Source: Streptomyces viridochromogenes (GTDB taxonomy: Bacteria > Actinomycetota > Actinomycetes > Streptomycetales > Streptomycetaceae). Taken from it: a DNA stretch of 64,000 bases. The notes beneath the pieces were generated by a model. It worked only from the letters and a program-made list of their open reading frames with translations, ran no database searches and was not told the origin of the DNA. The stretch is taken from contig NZ_LGUR01000025.1 in NCBI RefSeq assembly GCF_001270495.1, forward strand, positions 1 through 64,000. Direction: 5' to 3'. Of the stretch, positions 7,859 through 16,918 are shown one piece after another. A program made the translations under genes and the position numbers. Numbering within the stretch: the stretch's first letter is position 1; every line of letters starts with the position of its first letter.

Positions 7859-8620
7859 ATGATCGAGCGAGCCGTTTCCTTCGGACTCTCCGCCGCCCTC
7901 ACCCGCGCCGCCGTCGCCGCCCTGCGCGCCAAGGCTCCCGGGGGCCGTGACCGCTGGGAGCGGAAGAACTACGCCGGGCGGACGGTGGAGTTGTACGCCG
8001 GGCCCGCCTCCGCCCTGGCGGCCGCGGTCGGGGCGGGAAGGATCTCGCCCGCCGCTGGTGTCGCCGCGGCTGCCGCCGGGGTCTGCGGGGCCTACGACGA
8101 CGTCACGGGGGCCGGTGACCCCCGGCGCGGGTTCCGGGCGCATCTGTCCGCTCTGCGGGACGGCGAAGTCACCAGCGGGGCCGTCAAGTTGTTCGGGATC
8201 TCCGCTGCCGGGCTCGTCGCGGGGGCGGTCCTGAAGGAGCGGCCCTTGGACCGGCTGCTCGCCGGGGTCGTGATCGCCGGTGCCGCGCACTTCGTGAATC
8301 TCGTGGACGTACGGCCCGGGCGGGCCGCCGCCGCGGTGCTCGCGCTCGGTGCGCCGGGACTGCTGCGCTCCGGGCCCGGTGCCGAACTGGCCGCCACCGC
8401 CATGGGGGCCGCCGCGGCCGTACTGCCCGACGACCTCGGGGAGCGGGCGATGATCGGCGACACCGGGGCGCATGCGCTGGGCGCTGCCCTGGGCGCCGCA
8501 GCCGTCGCCGGGAACGGCAGGGCCGGACTGGTCGCTCACGCCGCCGCCGTCGTGGCCGCCGCGGTGTACGGAGACAAGGTGAGCGAGCTGGCGCGAGGCG
8601 CCGACCGCGCGGTGAGGTGA
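7859..8620 (+). CDS. Divergent MraY/WecA-superfamily membrane protein (PNPT-like)
   Basis: This is a 253-residue multi-pass membrane protein. Although short, it carries degenerate versions of the polyprenyl-phosphate sugar-1-phosphate transferase motifs in the right order: WERKNYAG near residue 35, GVCGAYDDVTGAGD (the Mg-binding Asp-Asp) near 75, HFVNLVDVRPGRAAA near 145 (compare NxxNxxDGxxGLA) and MIGDTGAHALGAALG near 200 (compare MGDTGSxALG). That suggests loading of a sugar or similar phosphate onto a lipid carrier. Typical family members have 320-360 residues and 10-11 helices; this one has fewer. TAGGGT at 7847-7852 lies 6 nt before the ATG, so translation is probably leaderless. The next gene is a glycosyltransferase, a sensible partner. 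Confidence 0.7.
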   Translation: MIERAVSFGLSAALTRAAVAALRAKAPGGRDRWERKNYAGRTVELYAGPASALAAAVGAGRISPAAGVAAAAAGVCGAYDDVTGAGDPRRGFRAHLSALRDGEVTSGAVKLFGISAAGLVAGAVLKERPLDRLLAGVVIAGAAHFVNLVDVRPGRAAAAVLALGAPGLLRSGPGAELAATAMGAAAAVLPDDLGERAMIGDTGAHALGAALGAAAVAGNGRAGLVAHAAAVVAAAVYGDKVSELARGADRAVR

Positions 8621-8911
8621 GCGTGGCTCGACGGGCCGCGACGGCGAGGGCCGGTCGCTGAAGCGTGCTCCACGCGCGCATGTTCGGCCACAACCCTCAC
8701 CCGGGATCACTCGTCCAGGTGACTCCGCCCGCCACGTTGCCCGGCGCCCACGCCGCCTCCGGCCTTCCGCCGTTCCCGGAACGGCCGTACGTCCTGGCAT
8801 CCTTGGCGTAAACACGTCGTACGCGTAGGGATTCGCGCGGTACACCCCGTCCGCCCGATCCTTCTGTACTTTCTTCGTGACCGCCCGACCCGAAGCAGGA
8901 GCCCCGGCCAC

Positions 8912-10048
8912 GTGACCCCCGTGAGCAGCCATGCACCGCACGGCCAGTCTTCGCTGCGCACCGTGCAGGTGCTGGGCGGTGGCAACGCCGGCAGCAGCGC
9001 GCATGTGCGCTCGCTGGCCTCGGGGCTGGTCGCGCGGGGCGTGCGGGTCACCGTGTGCGCCCCCGTCGAGGCCGATCACCGCTATGACTTCACGGGGGCC
9101 GGCGCCGACCATGTGCATGTGCCGCGCAGCAGCGATCCCGCCTCCGTGGCAGCTCTGCGGGCAGCCTGCGCGGACGCCGACCTCGTGCACGCGCACGGAC
9201 TGCACGCCTCCTTCCGCGCCGTGCTCGCGCTGAGCGGACGGCGTACCCCGCTCGTCGTCACCTGGCACGACCGGGCGCATGCCGAGGGCGCCCGCGCCCA
9301 TCTCGTACGGCTGTTGGAGCGGCGCGTCGTCAAGGCCGCCTCCGTCGTGCTCGGGACCACCTCGGCGCTCGTGGACCGGGCCCGCCGGACCGGTGCCCGG
9401 GACGCGCGCCTCGCCGCCGTCGCCATGCCCGCGCCCGGCCGCGCCGCCGAGCACGACGACCCCGACCGGCTGCGGCCCAAGATCCGGGCCGAACTCGGGG
9501 CCACCGGGCGGCCGTTGCTGATCGCCGTCGGCTCGCTGGAGCGGCATCGCGGGTACGACGTGCTGCTGGACGCCTCGCGCGCGTGGCTGCGGCTCGACCC
9601 CGTGCCGTTGGTCGTGATCGCGGGGGAGGGGGTGCTCCGGGCCGATCTGCAGCGGCGTATCGAGGACGAGGAGCTGCCCGTGCGGCTCATCGGGCGCCGT
9701 GACGACGTCTCCGAGCTGCTCGCCGCCGCCGACGTGGCGCTCATGCCCAGCAGTTGGGAGTCACGGTCCGTCCTCGCGCAGGAGGCCCTGCACGCGCGCG
9801 TGCCGCTCGTCGCCACCGAGGTGGGCGGCGTGCCGGAACTCGTCGGCGACGCGGCCGAACTCGTCCCGTACGGCGACGCGAAGGCCCTCGCCGACGCCGT
9901 CGTACGACTGCTCGGCGATCCCGAGCGGCGGGAGCTCCTCAGGGAGCGCGGCGCGCGGCAGACCGCCACCTGGCCGACCGAGGACGAGACGGTGGCCCAA
10001 GTCCTCAGCGTGTACGACGAGTTGACGCAGCCGCGGTTCGTGATCTAG
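8912..10048 (+). CDS. GT4-family glycosyltransferase
   Basis: This is a soluble GT-B glycosyltransferase of family 4, 378 residues. The N-terminal Rossmann-like domain begins TVQVLGGGNAGSSAHVRSLASGL (a typical start loop) and contains VHAHGLHASF. The C-terminal donor-binding domain has AVGSLERHRGYDVLLDA, a RLIGRRDDVSELLAAADV segment and the retaining-GT motif MPSSWESRSVLAQEALHARVPLVATEVGGVPELV with the E-x7-E pair. The GTG start has AGGAG at 8896-8900; GTG 8921 is an alternative. Together with the upstream MraY/WecA-like protein it may build a lipid-linked envelope glycan; the sugar donor cannot be told. Confidence 0.88.
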   Translation: MTPVSSHAPHGQSSLRTVQVLGGGNAGSSAHVRSLASGLVARGVRVTVCAPVEADHRYDFTGAGADHVHVPRSSDPASVAALRAACADADLVHAHGLHASFRAVLALSGRRTPLVVTWHDRAHAEGARAHLVRLLERRVVKAASVVLGTTSALVDRARRTGARDARLAAVAMPAPGRAAEHDDPDRLRPKIRAELGATGRPLLIAVGSLERHRGYDVLLDASRAWLRLDPVPLVVIAGEGVLRADLQRRIEDEELPVRLIGRRDDVSELLAAADVALMPSSWESRSVLAQEALHARVPLVATEVGGVPELVGDAAELVPYGDAKALADAVVRLLGDPERRELLRERGARQTATWPTEDETVAQVLSVYDELTQPRFVI

Positions 10049-10092
10049 ACGCCTCGTTCCAGGCACGCGCGTCTTCCCCCGGCCGCCTCCGG

Positions 10093-11745
10093 CTACCCCG
10101 CATGCCGCCGTGCCCGCAGCGCCAGGCTCAACGCCAGTACCGTCTGCGGGTCGTCGAGGTCGGTGCCGAGCAACTCGCCGATGCGGGCGAGGCGGTTGTA
10201 CAGCGTCTGCCGGTTGAGGTGCAGCTCGCGGGCGGTCTCCGCCTTGCGGCCCGCGTGGGCCAAGTACGTCTCCAGGGTGGGCAGCAGGGGCGGTTTCGAA
10301 CGGTTGTCGTGCTCGCGGAGCGGGCCGATCGCGCGATCCACGAAGGCCGCGAGGTCCGGGTGGTCGCGCAGTCGCCACAGCAGCAGGTCGATGTCCAGGC
10401 GCCGGGCGTCGTACCAGGGGCGGTCGGACAGGCCCTGGGCCGCCGTCGCCGTCTCCGCCGCGTGCCGCAGGCCCGCCGAGGCCGCCGTCCAGCCGCCGGC
10501 CGCCGCGACGACCACGACCGGCGGCGGCGCCCCGGGCCGCTGGACCCCGGCCCGCTCCACGCCCGCCCGCAGCGCCACCGCGACCCGGTCCGCGACCGCC
10601 GACCGCTCCGACTCCGCGCGCAGGCCCAGCAGCAGCGGCACCCGGCCCTCAACCGGCCGTACGCCCAACAGCACCGGCACCCCCACCGACGCCAGCTCCT
10701 CGCCGACCGCGCGCGCCAGCACCGCCCAGCCACCGCCCGGCGACAGGGTGTCCCCCAGCCGCATCACGACTGGCAGCAGCGGGCCGGCACCCGGCTTGAA
10801 GCCCAGTACGCGCGCCTGTGCCGGGGCGTCCTCGGCGGCGACACGGCCCTCCGCGAGGTCGGTCAGGAAGTCGCCGCGCCCGCGCGCCGCCAGCTCCTCC
10901 TCCTGCCGTGCCTGCATCAGCACCACGGCCAGGATGCCCGCGGCCCGCTCGGCGGCGATCCGGTGCACCGGCGCCAGAGGGCCGCGCACGGGGAGCAGTA
11001 CCAGCCGGGCCCGGACCGACACCGTTCCCGGGCCACCCCCCGGAACATCCACCAACACCGAACCGGCGTGCGGCGGCCCGTCCTTGCGCTGCCCCCGCAG
11101 CCCCTCCCACACCTGCAGCGGATCCGCGCCCTCCGGACCGGACCCGGCGGCATACAGCAGCTGTCCGTCCGTCGTCTCCAGGAAGACCGGGTTGCCGCTG
11201 AAGTCGGCGAGGACGCCGAGCACTTGGGGCACCCCGCCGCCGCCGAGCAGCGCTTCCGTGCAGCGGCGGTGCACCTCCTCCGCCTGTTGCAGCAGGGCGT
11301 AGTGGCCGTTGACGATCTCGGTGTGGATCTCCTCGGTGACCGTCACGAAGGGCACCTCGCGGTGCAGCTGGACGAGCGGCAGGCCGGCCGCGCGGGCCGT
11401 GTCGACCAGGGTGGCGGGCAGCCGGGTGAAGCGGGTGCCGAGCTCGATGACGAGGGCCGCGATGCCGCGCTCGGCCAGGGTGCGCACGAACGCGCGCTGG
11501 TCGGCGGGGCGGGTGCCGATGCCGTAGCCCGTGGTCAGCAGAAGTTCCCCGCCCTTCAGCAGGGAGGCGATGTTGGGCACCTCGCCCGCGTGCACCCAGC
11601 GCACGGTCCGCCCCAGCCGGTCGGCGCCCGCGAGGACCTCGGGGAGCCCGCTGCGCAGGCCGGGCAGCTCCAGCGCCCGTCGCACGGTGATCCCGGCGCT
11701 GTGGGTGTCGAATCCGCTGCTCATACCGCCCGTACCGCTGTCCAT
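10093..11745 (-). CDS. PucR-family transcriptional regulator
   Basis: This 550-residue regulator has the PucR layout. An N-terminal purine-catabolism-type sensor domain starts at TVRRALELPGLRSGLPEVLAG and contains LLKGGELLLTTGYGIG. A central CdaR/GGDEF-like region follows, and a C-terminal helix-turn-helix (TLETYLAHAGRKAETARELHLNRQTLYNRLARIGELLG) resembles Fis. Members regulate purine, amino-acid or amine catabolism. On its strand TAGCGT (11758-11753) lies 7 nt ahead of the ATG at 11745, so a leaderless message fits this start. It faces away from the LLM oxidoreductase at 11863, with a 117-bp shared promoter region, making that gene a candidate target. Confidence 0.88.
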   Translation of the reverse strand: MDSGTGGMSSGFDTHSAGITVRRALELPGLRSGLPEVLAGADRLGRTVRWVHAGEVPNIASLLKGGELLLTTGYGIGTRPADQRAFVRTLAERGIAALVIELGTRFTRLPATLVDTARAAGLPLVQLHREVPFVTVTEEIHTEIVNGHYALLQQAEEVHRRCTEALLGGGGVPQVLGVLADFSGNPVFLETTDGQLLYAAGSGPEGADPLQVWEGLRGQRKDGPPHAGSVLVDVPGGGPGTVSVRARLVLLPVRGPLAPVHRIAAERAAGILAVVLMQARQEEELAARGRGDFLTDLAEGRVAAEDAPAQARVLGFKPGAGPLLPVVMRLGDTLSPGGGWAVLARAVGEELASVGVPVLLGVRPVEGRVPLLLGLRAESERSAVADRVAVALRAGVERAGVQRPGAPPPVVVVAAAGGWTAASAGLRHAAETATAAQGLSDRPWYDARRLDIDLLLWRLRDHPDLAAFVDRAIGPLREHDNRSKPPLLPTLETYLAHAGRKAETARELHLNRQTLYNRLARIGELLGTDLDDPQTVLALSLALRARRHAG

Positions 11746-11862
11746 GAGGCGGACGCTACCCGTGGGGATGGCCGCGCGACATATCCGGACGGGTGCGCGC
11801 CCCGGTGACGAGGCGATCACCGCTGCGGATTGGGGTGCGCCCGGCGGGGTAGCGGCGTCGGC

Positions 11863-12822
11863 ATGGACTTCAGCGTGGTTGCCGTGGCACGGGAGGACGA
11901 CAGTCCGGTCGAGGAGCCGCTGCGGGTGGCGGTGGTCGCCGACCGGCTCGGTTATCGCGAGGTGTGGGCGGGGGAGGGGCCGACCTGGGACTCCTTCGTC
12001 CTCGCCGCGGCCATCGGTCGGGCCACCGAGCGGGTCGCGCTGACGGCCGGACCCGTGGCGGTGTCGGTGCGCGAGCCGTTCGGGATCGCGCGGGGTGCCG
12101 CCTCGGTCGCGGCCGTCACCGGGCGGCCGGTCGGGGTGGCGCTGGGGACCTCCAGCAAGCGGGTGGTCGAGGGCGTGCACGGGGTGCCGCGGGTCCGGCC
12201 CGCGGCGGCGATGGATGCCTCGGCGGCGGCCCTGCGCGTCCACCTGCACGGCAAGCCCGGTGAGCCGATCGTCCCCGGCAGTGTCTTCCCGCGCCGCCTC
12301 CAGCCGCCCGGCGGGCCGCTCACCGTGGCGGCGTTCGGCGACCGCGCGATCGCCACGGCGGCGGCGCACTCCGACCGGATGCTGCTCGACATCGTCTCGC
12401 CGGAGCAGGTACGGACACTGCGGGCCAAGCTCACGGCGGCCGCCGAGCGCGTCGGCCGTACGCCCCCGACGCTGGCCTCCTGGCTGCCGGCCGCCGTCGA
12501 TCCGGACCCGGAGTCTCTCGCCCAGGTGCTGCGGAGCATCGCCGGGTATCTGACGGTGCCCGGCTACAGCGACATGTTCGAGGCGGCCGGCTTCGGGGAG
12601 GCGGTCGAGCTGGCCCGTACCGGTGCCGACCCCGGCACGCTGGTCCGGGCGCTGCCCGCCGCGGCGGCGGACATGGTCGGCCTGGTGGGCGACCTGGACG
12701 CCGTACGCGCGCGTGTCGTGGAGTACGCCGAGGCCGGCCTCGACGAGATCGCCCTCGTGCCGGCGACGGCGGGCGACCCGGGCGGGGAGCGGACGCTGAC
12801 GGCGTTCAGGCAGGCATGGTGA
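11863..12822 (+). CDS. LLM-class F420-dependent oxidoreductase
   Basis: This 319-residue luciferase-like TIM-barrel protein probably uses coenzyme F420 (or FMN) for a redox step on an unknown substrate. Visible family features are the opening strand MDFSVVAVAREDDSPVEEPLRVAVVADRLGYREVWAGEG, then ATERVALTAGPVAVSVREPFGIARGAASVAAVTGRPVGVALGTSS and, toward the end, LDEIALVPAT. TAGCGG at 11850-11855 is 7 nt before the ATG, so the message may be leaderless. It is convergent with the FAD oxidase at 12852 and divergent from the PucR regulator. Confidence 0.85.
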   Translation: MDFSVVAVAREDDSPVEEPLRVAVVADRLGYREVWAGEGPTWDSFVLAAAIGRATERVALTAGPVAVSVREPFGIARGAASVAAVTGRPVGVALGTSSKRVVEGVHGVPRVRPAAAMDASAAALRVHLHGKPGEPIVPGSVFPRRLQPPGGPLTVAAFGDRAIATAAAHSDRMLLDIVSPEQVRTLRAKLTAAAERVGRTPPTLASWLPAAVDPDPESLAQVLRSIAGYLTVPGYSDMFEAAGFGEAVELARTGADPGTLVRALPAAAADMVGLVGDLDAVRARVVEYAEAGLDEIALVPATAGDPGGERTLTAFRQAW

Positions 12823-12851
12823 TGGCGTTCGGACAAGCCTGGTGACGGTGC

Positions 12852-14234
12852 TCAGGCCGGCCTGATGTTGTGGTTGAACCGGAAGACGTTGTCCGGGTCG
12901 TAGCGGCGCTTCAGATCGGCCAGTCGCCGCGTGTTGCCGGCGCCCAGACCGGCCACCACACGCTCCGCGCCCTCGTCGCCGATGAAGTTCAGATAGACCG
13001 CGCCGCTGCTCCACGGCCGCACGTCCGCGCGGACGTCCCGCACCCACTGCCGGCACCGCTCGTCGTCCGCGGGGTCCTCCCACATGCCGTACGGATGCAC
13101 CGCCCAGGGCGCGTCCCGGTACGGCACCGGGTACTCGTGCGGACCGGCGGCGATCGCGCCGCCCTGCGGCAGGAGGACGTGCTGGGTGCCGGTCGGCACG
13201 GGCATGGACCGCCCGGCCGCGCAGTAGACGTCGACGAGGTCGTCCGGAGCGCCCGTCACGTACTCCGCCGACCAGTAGTGCCGCATGCCGGGCGGATCGT
13301 CGATCATGCACTGCACGTCGGCGTAGGGCATCGCGCCGACGATCTCCGCCTCGTGCGGCAGCGCCAGCAGCGGCTCGGCGTACTTGCGCATGTCCTGCTC
13401 GGCTCCGGCGTACGTCAGGAGCGCACCGCACACCAGCTCGCCGACCAGGGACGGTGGTACGAAGTCCTCGGGCGGGCCGGTGAGGTGGAGGACGCCGCCG
13501 CTCACCTCGTCGGGGCCGGACTCGATCACGTCGCGGAAGGTGCGCACGGCGTCCGGCGCGAACTCGGGCCGGTACAGCACCATCGCGATGGCGAAGTCGG
13601 GCAGCTCGTGCAGCTTCAGGGTGATCGCGGTGGCGATGCCGAAGTTGCCGCCGCCCCCGTGCAGTGCCCAGAACAGGTCCGGGTTCTCGTCCGCGTTCGC
13701 GTGGACCCGGCCGCCGTCCGCGGTGACCAGCTCCACGCCGAGCAGATTGTCCACGGCGAGCCCGCACCAGCGGTCCAGCCAGCCCGTGCCGCCGCCGAGG
13801 ACGAAGCCGCCGACGCCGGTGGTAGACGCCCGGCCACCGGTCGTGGCGAGGCCGTACACCTGGGTGGCGCGGTCCAGGTCGCTCATCGTCGCCCCGCCCG
13901 CGACCCGTACCGCCTCGGCCGCGGGGTCGACGGTGACCGCGCGCATATGGCGCAGGTCGATCACCAGACCGTTGTCGTTCAGCGCCATGCCCGCGACGCT
14001 GTGCCCGCCGCCACGCACCGCGATGTGCAGGTCCAGGTCCCTGGCGAACCGCACGGCCCGTACGACGTCGTCCTCGTCCACGCACTGGGCGATCACCGCG
14101 GGCCGCCGGTCGATCATGGCGTTGAAGACGACCCGGGCGTCGTCGTAACCGAAGTCCCCCGGCGCGAACACGTCACCGGCGAGATCCTCGCGCAGCGCGG
14201 CGAGGGCCGCGCCCGCCTTCGATGGGGAGGCCAT
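12852..14234 (-). CDS. FAD-dependent oxidoreductase, berberine-bridge enzyme type
   Basis: This 460-residue oxidase of the VAO/BBE family has an N-terminal FAD-binding PCMH domain with RGGGHSVAGMALND (the histidine normally bonded covalently to FAD) and TTGGRASTTGVGGFVLGGGTGWL. The usual second anchor, a cysteine in the GxxCxxVGVGG position, is replaced by Ser/Thr, so single covalent attachment is expected. The C-terminal berberine-like tail RRYDPDNVFRFNHNIRPA is present. Start ATG 14234 has GGAAGGGGG upstream. There is no signal peptide, so it is cytoplasmic. The substrate is unknown; relatives oxidise sugars, cannabinoid-like or antibiotic intermediates. Confidence 0.88.
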   Translation of the reverse strand: MASPSKAGAALAALREDLAGDVFAPGDFGYDDARVVFNAMIDRRPAVIAQCVDEDDVVRAVRFARDLDLHIAVRGGGHSVAGMALNDNGLVIDLRHMRAVTVDPAAEAVRVAGGATMSDLDRATQVYGLATTGGRASTTGVGGFVLGGGTGWLDRWCGLAVDNLLGVELVTADGGRVHANADENPDLFWALHGGGGNFGIATAITLKLHELPDFAIAMVLYRPEFAPDAVRTFRDVIESGPDEVSGGVLHLTGPPEDFVPPSLVGELVCGALLTYAGAEQDMRKYAEPLLALPHEAEIVGAMPYADVQCMIDDPPGMRHYWSAEYVTGAPDDLVDVYCAAGRSMPVPTGTQHVLLPQGGAIAAGPHEYPVPYRDAPWAVHPYGMWEDPADDERCRQWVRDVRADVRPWSSGAVYLNFIGDEGAERVVAGLGAGNTRRLADLKRRYDPDNVFRFNHNIRPA

Positions 14235-14499
14235 GGGGCGCCCCCTTCCGTGAAGGGGCTGATGGATCCCAGCGTAGGCAGGCCGCGGCCGACGGTCCTG
14301 TTGTAGGTTCCCTTCGCCCTTGGCCACGGCCTGTGCCCGTGACCTGCAGGTTCTGATGGGGGTCCCACCAGGTTGTCCACGGCTCATTTCCATGATCGTG
14401 TCCATTTCCTCAAGGGCTGTCCCCGTCGGTCGAGAGCATGTGCAGAGGTCTTGGCGCAGATCCGTGGCCGGCGCCGGCGCGGCATAGGAGGCTTCCCGT

Positions 14500-14823
14500 A
14501 TGAGGGCGCGGATGCCGAGGCGCCACGGCATCCGCGCCTCCTCGTGCTGCGGAGGCTGGGCCCGGCCGGCGGGCTCAGCCCCCGCAGCGCTCGCTCCCCC
14601 CCCCGTGCCTCCGCCTGCCGGGGTGACCGCAGGCAGCAGAGGATGGCTCACCCGCCGACCGCCGGGATCCCTCCCCGCCCCGCGACGCAGCGCACCGCGA
14701 GTACGTCGTGCTGTCACTGTCCACCTGAGGGGAAAAGATAACTCGTTCTTACTAGAGCGGCTAGGCTGCCGCGACTCTCGCCGGGTGGCCCCAGTGGTCG
14801 ACCCGTTCATTCCAAGCAGGTAA
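14500..14823 (+). CDS. Possible small hypothetical protein, doubtful
   Basis: This is a 107-codon reading frame, Arg/Pro-rich with no recognised domain (starts MRARMPRRHGIRASSCC, ends APVVDPFIPSR). Its only support is an excellent AGGAGG at 14486-14491 with 8-nt spacing. A 13-bp hairpin covers codons 2-13, which would hide the ribosome from the early message. It may be a regulated leader or chance. I place low trust in it. Confidence 0.22.
   Translation: MRARMPRRHGIRASSCCGGWARPAGSAPAALAPPPVPPPAGVTAGSRGWLTRRPPGSLPAPRRSAPRVRRAVTVHLRGKDNSFLLERLGCRDSRRVAPVVDPFIPSR
14505..14538. repeat. Perfect 13-bp hairpin in the 14.2-15.2 kb gene-poor stretch
   Basis: GGCGCGGATGCCG (14505-14517) and its exact complement (14526-14538) enclose an 8-nt loop. 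It sits in a 924-bp stretch (14235-15158) that otherwise holds only the doubtful small frame above, a promoter-like pair at 14852-14880 and no recognised gene. There is no U-run, so it is not a classical terminator. Confidence 0.5.
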
Positions 14824-14851
14824 CTAGGGTGGCCAACCCGAGAGCGAAGTA

Positions 14852-14880
14852 TTGACACGAGGCGCTGCAGTCCAGATTCT
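14852..14880 (+). promoter_or_regulatory. Predicted promoter of the amino-acid importer operon
   Basis: A perfect -35 TTGACA (14852-14857) is followed after 17 bp by GATTCT (14875-14880), a weak -10. It points at the importer operon starting at 15159 and would give a leader of about 270 nt. The leader contains no obvious known riboswitch that I can identify. Confidence 0.35.
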
Positions 14881-15158
14881 TTCCTGAACCAAGACTGCTT
14901 TCGCAGTTTCCAGTCCTCCGAGGGGCGGTCACGCGACACCCATATGCAGCGGTCTGGCCTTCAGCCGAGTGTCGTAGTCGACAGTGCGTCGCGCGATGCC
15001 GAGGCCATCGCCGAGACTCGGTCCACCGCCGCGAACGCATACCGACCTGGCCGTGGTCCCGCCGGTTACACCCGTGCTCACAAATGGGCGGCCGGCGCCT
15101 CGCCCTTCATCGCCTCTTCGTCACATCCCAGCTCGTCACCACCACCATGGAGAACGCC

Positions 15159-16025
15159 ATGAAGAGAGCTGTCTGCCTCGGCGCGGTGTGTATGACCGTC
15201 GCTCTCACGGTCTCGTCCTGCGGCTCCGGTGCGTCCGCCCAGCACACCGCATCCGACAACCCCCTGTACGCCAAGCTCCCGAAAAGCGTCCAGGAATCCG
15301 GCACACTCAAGATCGGCGGAAGCGCCACCGTCGCTCCCTACCTCTACAAGGACGGTGCCAAGGTCGTCGGGTTCGAGAAGGACCTCATGGACGCCCTGGG
15401 CAAGACACTCGACGTCAAGATCCAGTTCTCCGACACCGGCTTTCCCGCGCTCGTCCCCGGACTCCAGTCGCGGAAGATCGACGTCGCCATGGGTGACTTC
15501 ACGGACACCAAGGAACGGCAGCAGGTGGTGTCGTTCGTCGACTACACCACGTCCTACCAGACCCTGTTCGTGCAGAAGGGCAATCCGAAGAAGCTCAGCA
15601 CCACCCACGACCTGTGCGGCGCGTCGGTCGCCGCCGCGGTGGGCAGCCTGTCGGCCAAGCTCGCGGAGGAGCAGAACACCACCTGCGAGAAGGCAGGCAA
15701 GCACGGCGTGAAGGTGCTCCGGCTGGAAGACGCGCCGGCGACCCTGATGCAGGTGCGCACCAAGCGAGCCGACGCGATCATCATCGACTACGTGGTCGGC
15801 AGCCACGTGGCCAGGACCAGCGGCTCCGGCGAGGTGGTCGGTGAGCCGTTCTACGAGCAGTTCCACGGGGCCGCCGTACGCAAGGACAACAGCCGGCTGC
15901 GTGACGCGCTCGTCGCCGCCTTCGAGGAGATCATCAAGAACGGCAGCTACGGCAAGATCCTTCAGAAGTGGGACATGCAGAAGCTGGCGATGTCCGCTCC
16001 GAGCGTGAACGCGGCGAAGTCATGA
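15159..16025 (+). CDS. Polar amino-acid ABC transporter, substrate-binding lipoprotein
   Basis: This is the extracellular binding protein of family 3 (glutamine/histidine type), 288 residues. The signal peptide ends in a lipobox, VSSC, so it is anchored to the membrane. The mature part shows GTLKIGGSATVAPYLYKD, VVGFEKDLMDALGKTLDVKIQF, then RKIDVAMGDFTDTKERQQVVSFVDYT, matching the two-lobe fold with the DTKER ligand-contact loop. ATG 15159 has GGAGA at 15149-15153; ATG 15147 would add four residues. It is followed by its permease (four-base overlap) and ATPase. Substrate is likely an amino acid or derivative; the aminotransferase downstream suggests it is then deaminated. Confidence 0.9.
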   Translation: MKRAVCLGAVCMTVALTVSSCGSGASAQHTASDNPLYAKLPKSVQESGTLKIGGSATVAPYLYKDGAKVVGFEKDLMDALGKTLDVKIQFSDTGFPALVPGLQSRKIDVAMGDFTDTKERQQVVSFVDYTTSYQTLFVQKGNPKKLSTTHDLCGASVAAAVGSLSAKLAEEQNTTCEKAGKHGVKVLRLEDAPATLMQVRTKRADAIIIDYVVGSHVARTSGSGEVVGEPFYEQFHGAAVRKDNSRLRDALVAAFEEIIKNGSYGKILQKWDMQKLAMSAPSVNAAKS

Positions 16026-16918
16026 CCGCCCCCGTCTCAGTGAAAGCCCCGTCCGGCATCGACGAACTCGCCACCCTGCGGATCGCGCCGGTTCGCAGGC
16101 CCTGGCAGTGGGTCGCGACCGGAGTGGTGCTGGTGATGCTGGCCCTGCTGCTGGCCTCGGTGGCGATGAACCCGAACATGGGCTGGCCCGTCGTCGGCAG
16201 GCACCTTTTCAGCGCCGAGATCCTGCGCGGTATCGGCTGGACGGTGCTGCTCACCGTGCTCTGCATGGCCCTCGCAACCGTCCTCGGCGTCGTGATCGCG
16301 GTCATGCGGACCGCGAACAACCGAGTGCTGTCCGCGGCGGCCTCGCTCTACCTGTGGTTCTTCCGCGGCACCCCGCTGCTGGTCCAGCTGATCCTCTGGT
16401 TCAACCTGGCCCTGGTTTTTCCGCTCCTGGGCCCCGCCGTCTTCTTCGGTGAGAGCGCCGGAGGCCTGGACACCAACCACGTGATCAACTGGTTCATGGC
16501 GGCGCTCCTGGGCTTCGGGCTCCACGAGGCCGCGTACATGTCCGAGATCGTGCGGGGCGGCTTCCTCGCCGTCGGCCGGGGCCAGACCGAGGCCGCCGAG
16601 TCACTCGGCATGACCGGGACCCAGACCCTGCGGAGGGTCCTGCTCCCACAAGCCCTCCGAGTCATCGTGCCGCCGTCGGTGAACCAGTTCGTCAACCTCT
16701 TCAAGGCCACCTCGCTGGTCGCCTTCATCTCCGGCCAGGACCTGCTCTCCTCCGTCCAGCACATCTACGCCAACAACTACCAGGTCATCCCTCTGCTGCT
16801 CGTGGCGAGCCTCTGGTACCTGGTGTTGGTGTCACTGGCCACTCTGGGCCAGCACTACCTGGAGCGACGCCTCAACCGCGGCCATGTGCCCACCACCGCG
16901 AAGGGAGCCAAGGGATGA
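16022..16918 (+). CDS. Amino-acid ABC transporter permease
   Basis: This is the HisMQ/GlnP-type inner-membrane permease, 298 residues, with an N-terminal cytoplasmic stretch and about five to six helices. The family landmarks are [20 protein letters not shown] and the ATPase-contact loop [29 protein letters not shown]. It is a single-gene permease and probably a homodimer. Start ATG 16022 overlaps the upstream stop, and its stop overlaps the ATPase start, each by four bases, so the three subunits are made in step. Confidence 0.92.
   Translation: MTAPVSVKAPSGIDELATLRIAPVRRPWQWVATGVVLVMLALLLASVAMNPNMGWPVVGRHLFSAEILRGIGWTVLLTVLCMALATVLGVVIAVMRTANNRVLSAAASLYLWFFRGTPLLVQLILWFNLALVFPLLGPAVFFGESAGGLDTNHVINWFMAALLGFGLHEAAYMSEIVRGGFLAVGRGQTEAAESLGMTGTQTLRRVLLPQALRVIVPPSVNQFVNLFKATSLVAFISGQDLLSSVQHIYANNYQVIPLLLVASLWYLVLVSLATLGQHYLERRLNRGHVPTTAKGAKG

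Noticed and set aside
12852..14939. Longer form of the FAD oxidase extending to 14939
   Set aside because: The extra 235 residues are Arg/Gly-rich and unconserved in look; ATG 14234 has a ribosome site and the natural N-terminus.
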